Origin: Comamonadaceae bacterium | Lineage (GTDB): Bacteria; Pseudomonadota; Gammaproteobacteria; Burkholderiales; Burkholderiaceae_C | NCBI GenBank assembly: GCA_947475495.1 | Contig: CANJNX010000027.1 | Coordinates: forward strand, 1-7,558 | DNA length: 7,558 nt | Reading direction: 5' to 3' | In this document: in pieces, positions 1 to 5,696 of the stretch | How the letters are laid out: every line of letters begins with the position of its first letter | Numbering within the stretch: the stretch's first letter is position 1 | Program-made: the position numbers and the translations under genes | Notes under the pieces: model-generated | The model's database searches: none | The model's input: only the letters and a program-made list of their open reading frames with translations | What the model was told of the DNA's origin: nothing

Positions 1-2
1 CA

Positions 3-617
3 CCCGGCGGGGGCACGTTGGTTGAATACTTTATCCGCCAGCCTGAAGATGTGTTGCGTGAATATGCCATCAAGTGGGACGGCGAGTCTCAAGTCACCTA
101 TGAAACATTCAGAGACATGGGCGCCGCCTACGCGGTGGGCTTGGTCCTGATTTATCTCTTGGTGGTCGCGCAGTTTGGCTCTTACTTAACGCCACTGATC
201 ATCATGGCGCCCATCCCGCTGACGATTATTGGCGTCATGCCTGGTCACGCCATCATGGGCGCACAGTACACCGCCACCAGCATGATTGGAATGATTGCGC
301 TGGCTGGCATTATTGTGCGCAACTCTATCTTGCTGGTCGACTTCATTAATTTGCTGGTCCGCCAAGGCGTGGCGTTCAAAAAGGCGGTTGTCCAATCGGC
401 CATCACCCGTGCGCAACCGATTATGTTGACAGGCTTGGCCGCCATGCTTGGCGCATTCTTCATATTGGATGACCCGATTTTTAACGGATTGGCGATTTCG
501 CTGATCTTTGGTATTTCTGTGTCAACGGTGTTGACCTTGATCGTGATTCCAACGCTGTACTTTGCTGCTTATCGCAATCGCACTGAAGCATTGGCGAAAG
601 AAGTGTCTTCTGTTTAG
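3..617 (+). CDS. RND efflux transporter permease, C-terminal part (cut by window edge)
   Basis: This is the last 204 residues of a hydrophobic RND-superfamily (AcrB/MexB-like) inner-membrane pump. The frame is open to the window edge, so the true start lies upstream; the TTG at 18 is internal. The visible part starts at the end of the second periplasmic loop and holds about five membrane helices, matching TM8-TM12 of the family. The segment GIIVRNSILLVDF (window bases about 297-335) matches the TM10 motif with AcrB K940, here replaced by Arg (codon 318-320). The TM11 segment TRAQPIMLT keeps the Arg and Thr that by my alignment match AcrB R971 and T978, two proton-relay residues. The protein ends in a short basic and acidic tail (YRNRTEALAKEVSSV). 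RND pumps export substrates using the proton gradient, together with a periplasmic adaptor (not in the window) and an outer-membrane channel such as the TolC-like gene at 1296. The substrate cannot be read from this fragment. Confidence 0.93.
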   Translation, partial: PGGGTLVEYFIRQPEDVLREYAIKWDGESQVTYETFRDMGAAYAVGLVLIYLLVVAQFGSYLTPLIIMAPIPLTIIGVMPGHAIMGAQYTATSMIGMIALAGIIVRNSILLVDFINLLVRQGVAFKKAVVQSAITRAQPIMLTGLAAMLGAFFILDDPIFNGLAISLIFGISVSTVLTLIVIPTLYFAAYRNRTEALAKEVSSV

Positions 618-640
618 TTTTTAACCCTTAGGAGTTTTTC

Positions 641-850
641 ATGACCTCATGGCAAGTTGTACGTTTGGCAGCCGGTGTTTTTATCCTGGTTTCTTTGGCA
701 TTGGGTATCCCTTCCAGCCCCATTTTTGTGAGTGAGTGGTGGTTGGCGTTCACGGCATTTGTTGGCACCAATTTGGCCCAAAGCGCGCTGACACGCTGGT
801 GCATGATGGAGACGATACTTCGCAAAATGGGCATTCAGCCTGGCTGCTAA
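641..850 (+). CDS. YgaP-like (DUF2892) small two-helix inner-membrane protein
   Basis: This 69-aa protein has the pattern of the DUF2892/YgaP-like transmembrane domain: a WQVVRLAAGVFILVSLALG helix (about residues 4-22), a short turn with Pro, then a second helix (WWLAFTAFVGTNLAQSAL, about 33-50). It ends in the usual amphipathic tail with a Cys followed by M-E-x-I-L-x-K-x-G. A good AGGAG ribosome site at 630-634 sits 6 nt before the ATG. The gene begins 23 nt after the RND pump and stops 11 nt before the thioredoxin gene, so co-transcription is very likely. In E. coli YgaP the same domain anchors a rhodanese that handles sulfane sulfur or nitrosylated cysteine; here the domain stands alone. 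Cysteines are at residue 54 and at the last residue, 69. Its function is unknown. A link to thiol chemistry is inferred from the thioredoxin next door. Confidence 0.82.
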   Translation: MTSWQVVRLAAGVFILVSLALGIPSSPIFVSEWWLAFTAFVGTNLAQSALTRWCMMETILRKMGIQPGC

Positions 851-861
851 AGAAAGAAGTT

Positions 862-1299
862 ATGCAATTGATTTGCCCCCACTGTGGTGTAAAAAATCGG
901 GTTGCTGATGACAAACTGGCACACGAATTGGCATGCGGCAAGTGTGGTGCAGACATCATGGCAGGCGCACCCGTAGCCCTTGGCGATGCTGCTCTTGAGG
1001 CATTTATTGCAGGTACGCAACTGCCAGTCGTGGTTGATTTTTGGGCTGCTTGGTGCGGACCATGCAAATCGATGGCACCCCACTTTCAAGCAGTTGCTAG
1101 CGAATTGCCTTTGGTGCGCTTTGTCAAAGTCGATACCGACGCGGCACCTGCGGCCAGTAACAAGTATGCGATTCGTAGCATTCCCACCCTCATTTTGTTT
1201 GAAGACGGCAAAGAGCGCGCTCGCATCTCAGGCGCATTGCCTGCGCGTGAGCTCAAGGCGTGGATTCAAGCCCACCAGACCCAAGGAAAAACGCTATGA
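862..1299 (+). CDS. trxC: Thioredoxin 2-type protein with N-terminal zinc ribbon (TrxC)
   Basis: This 145-aa cytosolic disulfide reductase matches the usual TrxC length of about 140-150. The N-terminal zinc ribbon uses C5-x2-C8 and C25-x2-C28. The thioredoxin fold follows, with VVVDFWAAWCGPCKSMAPHF (active site W-C-G-P-C at 64-68), the buried-core segment FVKVDTD (about 87-93) and the cis-Pro loop S-I-P-T at 106-109. No signal peptide is present, so it acts in the cytoplasm, reducing protein disulfides with electrons from thioredoxin reductase (not in the window). TrxC proteins are often linked to oxidative stress. The ATG at 862 is preferred over the in-frame ATG at 736 because the zinc ribbon begins directly after it, a purine-rich AGAAAGAAG lies just upstream (851-859), and the longer form would overlap the YgaP-like gene by more than 100 nt. 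Its TGA overlaps the next gene's ATG. The placement between pump and channel genes is the odd part. Confidence 0.93.
   Translation: MQLICPHCGVKNRVADDKLAHELACGKCGADIMAGAPVALGDAALEAFIAGTQLPVVVDFWAAWCGPCKSMAPHFQAVASELPLVRFVKVDTDAAPAASNKYAIRSIPTLILFEDGKERARISGALPARELKAWIQAHQTQGKTL
1283..1287 (+). promoter_or_regulatory. Ribosome binding site for the TolC-like gene, inside trxC
   Basis: AAGGA lies 8 nt before the ATG at 1296, within the last codons of the thioredoxin gene. With the ATGA stop/start overlap it fixes the channel's start and suggests translational coupling. An earlier in-frame ATG (1260) has no such site and would put a charged stretch before the signal peptide. Confidence 0.7.
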
Positions 1300-2684
1300 C
1301 ATGTCGATTCAAACCCACGCACGTGGCGGCCATGGTTCTTGGCTTGGGGCTTGCACCCTTTGCGCAGGCGCTTGATTTATCCCAAACCTGGCAGGCTACG
1401 CTGGCGCATGACCCGCAAATCGCCGTGTCGCAAGCCGCCCGACTTGCGGGAACCGCCAAGAAACAGCAAGCAGCGGCCTTGTGGCGACCTTCGCTTGTAC
1501 TGAGTGCCAGCGCAGGCGCAACCAGTGCAGACAGCAGCACCACGGGGGCGAACTTTTCGGCAACGGGTTTTCCGACATCCAATGGGGTGGAGTTCAACAC
1601 CTCGGTGACAAACGGCAGCAGCACCCGGTGGACGCTGGGTGCCAAACAGCCCTTGCTAAGCGCAGAGCGCAGCGCCCAAAGCAAGCAACTTGACATCGCC
1701 GCCAGCGTGTCCGAGTTGGAGTGGGAATCGGCCCAGGCAGATTTGCTTTTGCGCACGGCGCAGCGTTACTTTGACCTCCTGCTGGCCACCCGAAAGCTCG
1801 AAGTATTGCGCCAACAACAAAAGTCGGTTGACCAAGCTTGGGTTGAAGCCAAAGACCGCTTTGCGTTAGGCGACAAACCCGTGACTGACACCCATGAAGC
1901 CTTGGCCCGGTCCATGGTGTTGCAAGCCCAGGTCTTGGCCGCACACAACGATTTGGAAATGGCGCAAACCGTTCTTGCACACGCCACGGGCTTGAGTCTG
2001 TCCGAACTCCAGCCGATGGAGCCGCCTGCGGTGGTGCAATTCGCAGAACAAAACGCGCTCGAAAGTGTGATTGCACAGGCCTTGGCTAACAACCCATTGC
2101 TGCGCATGCAAGCTGCGCAAGTACAAGTTGCTCAGCAAGAAGTTGCGAAATTCAGTGCACTGGGTTCTGCCACCTTGGATGTGGTCGCGCAAGCCGGGCA
2201 AGACCGCCTCAGTGGCAGTGGTGATTTTGGCAGTGCCAGCAATACGTCTAACCAACGGATGCTTGGCTTGCAGTGGACCCTGCCAATTTACACCGGTGGT
2301 TACCGCAGCGCGCGCCAAGAGGAGGCCTTGCGCTTGGAGGACAAAGCCCGCGCAGAACTGGAGCGCAGCCGCCAGCAGATCAGCCAACAGACACGCGGCA
2401 CATGGCTTGCTTTGCAATCTGGAACAGCGCGACTTGCGGCATTGAACGCAGCCCACCAAGCCAGCATGGCCAGATTGGATGCGACCCGCCTTGGGCGTCA
2501 AGTAGGAGACCGCACCACCTTGGATCTTTTGCAAGCGCAAAACGATGCGAGCAGCGCTGCATTGGCTTTGGTTCAAGCACGCTGCGAGTTGCTGTTCAAC
2601 CGTTTGCAAATGGATGCATGGCTTGGACAACTCGATGCGGCCCACTTGGAAAGCGTGAACGCTTTGTTGAAAACGGGCGGCTAG
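1296..2684 (+). CDS. TolC-family outer-membrane efflux channel protein
   Basis: This 462-aa outer-membrane factor is the exit duct of a tripartite efflux or type I secretion system. It has a typical Sec signal peptide: basic start MTCRFK, hydrophobic core VAAMVLGLGLA, and likely cleavage after A-Q-A at residue 25. The mature protein shows the two-fold OEP repeat: an N-terminal half (about 26-235, with the coiled segment SVSELEWESAQADLLLRTAQRYFDLL at about 138-163 and a D-K-P-V-T-D turn near 193-198) and a C-terminal half (about 255-450). The latter includes the strand LQWTLPIYTGG (325-335) and the conserved G-D-R-T-T-L-D-L-L-Q-A-Q segment at 404-415. Length fits the family (420-490). Cys 3 lies in the signal peptide, so this is not a lipoprotein channel of the OprM kind. 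It follows trxC with an ATGA overlap and belongs to the same operon as the RND pump, its probable partner. The TolC-like class is sure; orthology to E. coli tolC is not. Confidence 0.93.
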   Translation: MTCRFKPTHVAAMVLGLGLAPFAQALDLSQTWQATLAHDPQIAVSQAARLAGTAKKQQAAALWRPSLVLSASAGATSADSSTTGANFSATGFPTSNGVEFNTSVTNGSSTRWTLGAKQPLLSAERSAQSKQLDIAASVSELEWESAQADLLLRTAQRYFDLLLATRKLEVLRQQQKSVDQAWVEAKDRFALGDKPVTDTHEALARSMVLQAQVLAAHNDLEMAQTVLAHATGLSLSELQPMEPPAVVQFAEQNALESVIAQALANNPLLRMQAAQVQVAQQEVAKFSALGSATLDVVAQAGQDRLSGSGDFGSASNTSNQRMLGLQWTLPIYTGGYRSARQEEALRLEDKARAELERSRQQISQQTRGTWLALQSGTARLAALNAAHQASMARLDATRLGRQVGDRTTLDLLQAQNDASSAALALVQARCELLFNRLQMDAWLGQLDAAHLESVNALLKTGG

Positions 2685-2763
2685 TCGATAAAACCTTGAT
2701 CTAGGTCTAATACAAAAAGCACCCCAACACCTACGATGGATTCATATTGCACAAGGAGTTGCT

Positions 2764-3123
2764 ATGAATCTATCTTTAGACACCCATTTTTTTCAAGCGC
2801 AGTTGCTGGATTTAAGAACCACCCTTATAGCGCAAATTTCTGAGCAGCGCGGGGGTGTAAAGAGCCGCGCTGAGGTGGCTGCGGACCATTTTTCTAATGT
2901 TCAAGAGTCCCATGCGCAAACCAGCACGCAACGCGACCTTGAATTTGCATTGAATGAGCGAGAAACGGCCGAGCTTGAAGCCATTGATGCAGCGCTTAAG
3001 CGCTTAGATGCAGGCACCTATGGCGTGTGTGTCGATTGCAGCCAACCAATTGCGCAACCCCGACTTTTAGCGACACCGGATGTCTCGCGTTGTATCGCTT
3101 GCCAAGAAATATCAGAACATTGA
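2764..3123 (+). CDS. TraR/DksA-family C4 zinc-finger protein
   Basis: This 119-aa protein has an N-terminal helical region (about 8-85) and a C-terminal zinc finger, G-T-Y-G-V-C-V-D-C (C89, C92) and R-C-I-A-C-Q-E (C110, C113), with the typical R-L-x-A-x-P between them. Family members bind RNA polymerase through the secondary channel and alter initiation, often together with ppGpp; some only share the fold. The D-x-x-D-x-A tip motif of true DksA is not evident: the tip region (about 38-52) reads A-A-D-H-F-S-N-V-Q-E-S-H, with one Asp. It is also shorter than DksA (about 150 aa). It is therefore a DksA-like paralogue rather than DksA itself. AAGGAG at 2753-2758, 5 nt before the ATG, gives a strong ribosome site. 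It lies 79 nt after the TolC-like gene with no obvious terminator between, so it may be read from the pump operon, from its own promoter, or both. Confidence 0.9.
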   Translation: MNLSLDTHFFQAQLLDLRTTLIAQISEQRGGVKSRAEVAADHFSNVQESHAQTSTQRDLEFALNERETAELEAIDAALKRLDAGTYGVCVDCSQPIAQPRLLATPDVSRCIACQEISEH

Positions 3124-3143
3124 CCTCACTAAGAAAGACCACC

Positions 3144-3518
3144 ATGCCTACTTTTCACGCCGTCGTTTGGATCGATCACCAAGAAGCCCACGTCATGCAG
3201 TTTGACCATGACCATGTGCAAGCCCAGCGCATCAAGTCGCGAAGCCACCATAAACACCAAGGCAAACCCCATGAAACGGTCGGTTTGTTTAGCGAGGTGG
3301 CAGTTGCATTGGCAGGCGTGCATGAAATTCTCCTGACAGGCCCAGGCTTGGCGCGAGACCAATTTCGCGATTGGTGCAAGTCAAACCAAACTTCTGTGGC
3401 TAATGCAGTCGTTGATAGCGTGGCCAGCGACCACCCCACCGACCCCCAAATTGTGGCGATGGCACGCAAGTACTTTAAGAAATTTGACCAAATGGGGTTA
3501 GATCCTGCGCTGGTCTAG
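3144..3518 (+). CDS. 'Translational machinery protein' family (eRF1/Pelota-like central domain)
   Basis: This 124-aa soluble protein begins HAVVWIDHQEAHVMQF (residues 5-20), the signature of a small proteobacterial family usually annotated 'translational machinery protein'. Its fold resembles the central domain of archaeal/eukaryotic eRF1 and Pelota. A His-rich stretch (S-H-H-K-H at 34-38, plus H43) follows, then a helix and strand, EVAVALAGVHEILLTGPG (51-68), and the family's C-terminal D-H-P-T-D-x-x-I-V-A-x-A-R-K-Y-F (96-111). The ATG at 3144 is chosen because the family signature begins within four residues; the in-frame start at 3027 would overlap the zinc-finger gene by about 100 nt. Only a weak AAGAAAGA (3131-3138) precedes it. 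The gene lies 20 nt after the DksA-like gene, so the two are probably co-transcribed. It is the last gene before the terminator at 3539. No biochemical function is established to my knowledge; a ribosome-linked role is inferred from the fold. Confidence 0.8.
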   Translation: MPTFHAVVWIDHQEAHVMQFDHDHVQAQRIKSRSHHKHQGKPHETVGLFSEVAVALAGVHEILLTGPGLARDQFRDWCKSNQTSVANAVVDSVASDHPTDPQIVAMARKYFKKFDQMGLDPALV

Positions 3519-3538
3519 TTCGCTGTATTTCCCTAAAA

Positions 3539-3574
3539 AAAACAGCCCAAGCGCGCAAGCGCTTGGGCTGTTTT
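3539..3574. terminator. Bidirectional intrinsic terminator between converging operons
   Basis: A perfect 12-bp stem, CAGCCCAAGCGC (3543-3554) with GCGCTTGGGCTG (3559-3570), closes a GCAA tetraloop of the GNRA type. A run of eight A (3535-3542) precedes it and TTTT (3571-3574) follows, so AAAA/TTTT can extend the stem to 16 bp. Read rightwards, TTTT ends the left operon; read leftwards, eight U follow the hairpin and end the binding-protein operon. It sits between the stop at 3518 and the opposing stop at 3608. Confidence 0.95.
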
Positions 3575-3607
3575 GAATGGTGCACCCCAAGGGGTGCGAA
3601 TCCCAAT

Positions 3608-4612
3608 TTACTTGGTAGAGGCTTCCCACACGGCGTGTGAGTAACCTGCTTTGCCTGGATCTTTTTTGATCACGGGTGCGCTGCCACTAGAGAGCAAAAC
3701 CTTCACGGTGCGCTCGTATGCGGCGGGTTCCAAGTAACCCATTTTTGCTGTGCTTGCCGTGGTGATCAATTTAGCCACGTTTTCCATTTGGCGTTTTTGA
3801 ACCGCTTCATTGGCGCTGCCCGATGTATCGGCTTTCACAACAATTTTGGCGGCTTCCGCAGGATTTTTCACCGCATCATTCCAGCCTTTAAAGCTGGCCT
3901 TCAAAAACTTCGCCATGCGGGCGACAAAAGCGGGGTCTTTGAGGTTGGACTCGAGGACGTACAAGCCGTCTTCCAGGGAAGCAACGCCTTCTTTTTCGTA
4001 GAAGAAGGTGATCAATTCACTTTCTTTCACGCCAGCGTCAACCACTTGCCAGTATTCGTTGTAAATCATGGTTGAAATACAAGCGGCTTGGTTTTGCAAC
4101 AAAGGATCCACATTGAAGCCTTGTTTGAGAATTTTGATGTCGGTGTTTGTCTTGAGGCCCAGCTTTGCCATCCAGTTCAGGAAGGGGTACTCATTGCCAC
4201 CGTACCAAACACCCAAGGTCTTGCCTTTGAGGTCTTTGGAGCTGGCCACACCGCTGGATTTTTTACAGGTCAGCATCAGGCCGGACTGGTTAAAAACCTG
4301 GGCAATATTGACCAAAGGCACACCCGCTTCGCGCGCTGCCAAGGCATCAGGCATCCAGTTCACAACCACATCTGCCCCTTTGCCTGCAATCACTTGAACC
4401 GGGGAGATGTCGGGGCCGCCTGCCTTGATGGTGACGTCTAAACCGGCATCTTTGTAGTAACCCTTGGCTTGTGCAACATAGTATCCGGCGAACTGGGCTT
4501 GGGGCAGCCACTTCAGTTGCACCGTCACTTTTTCTGCCGACTGGGCAGCAAAGCCACTCACTGCGAGCAGGGTTGCCAGCAGTGTTTTGGATAACTTGGT
4601 ATTCAGAATCAT
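3608..4612 (-). CDS. ABC transporter periplasmic binding protein, NMT1/THI5-like (probable pyrimidine)
   Basis: This 334-aa protein has a Sec signal peptide: K-L-S-K, hydrophobic core, likely cleavage after A-Q-S-A at residue 26. The mature N-terminus VTVQLKWLPQAQFAGYYVAQ (29-48) and the segments G-Y-Y-K-D-A-G-L-D-V (51-60), P-D-I-S-P-V-Q-V-I-A-G-K-G-A-D (67-81) and N-E-Y-P-F-L-N-W (140-147) mark the NMT1/THI5-like group (ThiY relatives) of type II binding proteins. It would capture a small solute in the periplasm and deliver it to the permease pair encoded upstream. Cys 116 and Cys 178 could form a disulfide. The Cys-rich CCCFC motif of yeast Thi5 is absent, as expected for a transporter subunit. 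The start is fixed by GAGGAG (4619-4624). It lies 109 nt after permease 2 and ends the operon. Automatic labels such as 'nitrate/sulfonate/taurine' would be generic; cytosine or a related pyrimidine is the better guess, from family and the deaminase in the operon. Confidence 0.88.
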   Translation of the reverse strand: MILNTKLSKTLLATLLAVSGFAAQSAEKVTVQLKWLPQAQFAGYYVAQAKGYYKDAGLDVTIKAGGPDISPVQVIAGKGADVVVNWMPDALAAREAGVPLVNIAQVFNQSGLMLTCKKSSGVASSKDLKGKTLGVWYGGNEYPFLNWMAKLGLKTNTDIKILKQGFNVDPLLQNQAACISTMIYNEYWQVVDAGVKESELITFFYEKEGVASLEDGLYVLESNLKDPAFVARMAKFLKASFKGWNDAVKNPAEAAKIVVKADTSGSANEAVQKRQMENVAKLITTASTAKMGYLEPAAYERTVKVLLSSGSAPVIKKDPGKAGYSHAVWEASTK

Positions 4613-4721
4613 GAAAAACTCCTCGTGTTAAAAAAGCAAGAAAAATGGCAGACCTTTGACAGTACACCGGGTGGGGGAATTAAGTATTGGGGCAAACACT
4701 GAGTGTGGACTGGGAAAAAGA
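4613..4721 (-). promoter_or_regulatory. Leader between permease 2 and the binding protein, with small palindrome
   Basis: This is the only sizeable gap in the right-hand operon (109 nt); the other joins are overlaps or 15 nt. It contains a perfect 11-bp palindrome, ACACTnAGTGT, at 4696-4706 and a strong GAGGAG site next to the start. No convincing -35/-10 pair, TPP riboswitch core or processing hairpin is visible. It may allow separate control or higher yield of the binding protein; this is inference. Confidence 0.3.
4619..4624 (-). promoter_or_regulatory. Strong ribosome binding site of the binding-protein gene
   Basis: GAGGAG on the minus strand, 6 nt before the ATG at 4612, is one of the two best matches to the anti-Shine-Dalgarno sequence in the right-hand operon. 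This fits the need for binding protein in excess over the membrane subunits. Confidence 0.75.
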
Positions 4722-5696
4722 TCACCTTTGCCCCCGAATCGAGGGGTGCCAAAACGCGATCCGGCGCTCCCACGCCACAAGAACGGCATACACCAAAGAG
4801 CCGGTGACCGCCGATACCACGACGGCCGCCCAAACCAAGGGCATATTCATGCGGGTGGCTTCGGTGGAAATTCGAAAGCCCAAACCAGACGTAGGAGAGC
4901 CAAAAAATTCAGCCACGATGGCGCCAATGAGTGCCAAAGTCGCGTTGACTTTGAGCGCGGAAAAGAGAAAAGGAACGGCCGAGGGAAGACGCAAGGACCA
5001 CAGCGTGCGGCCGTAGTTGGCGGCGTAGCTGTGCATTAATTCACGCTCCAATCGGTTGGACGCTTGCAAGCCCGCCAAGGTAGACACCAGCATGGGAAAA
5101 AAGGTCATCAGCACGACCACGGCCGCTTTGGACTGCCAGTCAAAGCCAAACCACATCACAGCAATAGGCGCAACCCCAACCAAGGGAATGGTGCTGGTCA
5201 GGGACGCGATGGGCAGCAAGCCGCGCTGTAAAAAGGGCAGCCGATCAATCGCAAGCGCGACGCCAAAACCCAGGCTGCAGCCTAGCAGCCAACCCGTGAC
5301 GACAGCTTTCACCACGGTTTGTAAAAAATCTTCGCTCAGGGTGGGAACATGCTCCCACAGGGATTGCATGATCAGCCAAGGCGCGGGCAACAGCACCCGT
5401 GGGACATCGAGAGCCACAGTCAACAATTGCCAAAAATACACAATCCAAAGACCGAAAACTGTCGCGGTCAGGCTGGCAAAAACTGCATGCCCCTCGATCG
5501 CTGCCAAACGCCGAATGCCCCAAACGGCGAGAAAAGACAAGCCTGCGGTGGCAGACCAAAAGAGCGCATCTTTGGGCGTTTCGTTAGAAGCCAACGAGGA
5601 CCCTAAAAAGAGAAAGGCCAGCGCTAAAGAGACCAAAACCAAAACGGCAGTCATCAACCGACTTGCCCCGGTGGGGTGCGAAGTCAACTTCTTCAT
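4722..5696 (-). CDS. ABC transporter permease 2 (BPD inner-membrane component, extended N-terminus)
   Basis: This 324-aa integral membrane protein belongs to the binding-protein-dependent permease family (SsuC/TauC/ThiX-like). The C-terminal two thirds is the usual domain, beginning near L-P-A-P (103-106), with helices at about 126-150 and 163-185. The EAA coupling loop E-L-M-H-S-Y-A-A-N-Y-G-R-T-L-W-S-L-R-L-P lies at 219-238 and contacts the ATPase. A C-terminal helix (about 288-308) and a basic cytoplasmic end follow. Unlike its partner it has additional hydrophobic segments before this domain (about 14-35 and 45-60, then 73-96), so it is longer than the common 250-280 aa. The ATG at 5696 is chosen because GGAGG (5702-5706) precedes it by 5 nt and it overlaps the previous stop as ATGA; an in-frame ATG at 5723 lacks both. 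It forms one half of the membrane channel with permease 1, which differs clearly in sequence, so a heterodimer is expected. Confidence 0.9.
   Translation of the reverse strand: MKKLTSHPTGASRLMTAVLVLVSLALAFLFLGSSLASNETPKDALFWSATAGLSFLAVWGIRRLAAIEGHAVFASLTATVFGLWIVYFWQLLTVALDVPRVLLPAPWLIMQSLWEHVPTLSEDFLQTVVKAVVTGWLLGCSLGFGVALAIDRLPFLQRGLLPIASLTSTIPLVGVAPIAVMWFGFDWQSKAAVVVLMTFFPMLVSTLAGLQASNRLERELMHSYAANYGRTLWSLRLPSAVPFLFSALKVNATLALIGAIVAEFFGSPTSGLGFRISTEATRMNMPLVWAAVVVSAVTGSLVYAVLVAWERRIAFWHPSIRGQR

Noticed and set aside
736..861. N-terminal extension of the thioredoxin from the ATG at 736
   Set aside because: It would overlap the YgaP-like gene in another frame and add residues unlike TrxC; the zinc ribbon starts right after the ATG at 862.
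1866..2645. 259-aa open frame on the - strand inside the TolC-like gene
   Set aside because: Antisense to a well-conserved outer-membrane channel; Cys- and His-rich shadow composition, no motif.
2685..2763. Promoter in the gap before the DksA-like gene (TCGATA, 17 nt, TAATAC at 2708-2713)
   Set aside because: The match to sigma-70 boxes is weak (about 4 of 6 and 3 of 6), no better than expected by chance in AT-rich spacer.
3608..4612. Sulfonate, taurine or nitrate binding protein
   Set aside because: The general fold matches, but no desulfonating or nitrate-reducing gene is nearby, while the sequence resembles the NMT1/THI5 group and the operon starts with a cytosine deaminase-like enzyme.
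4613..4721. TPP riboswitch before the ThiY-like binding protein
   Set aside because: I looked for the conserved CTGAGA and ACCTGA-type core elements on the minus strand and did not find them, so a thiamine-salvage role has no regulatory support here.
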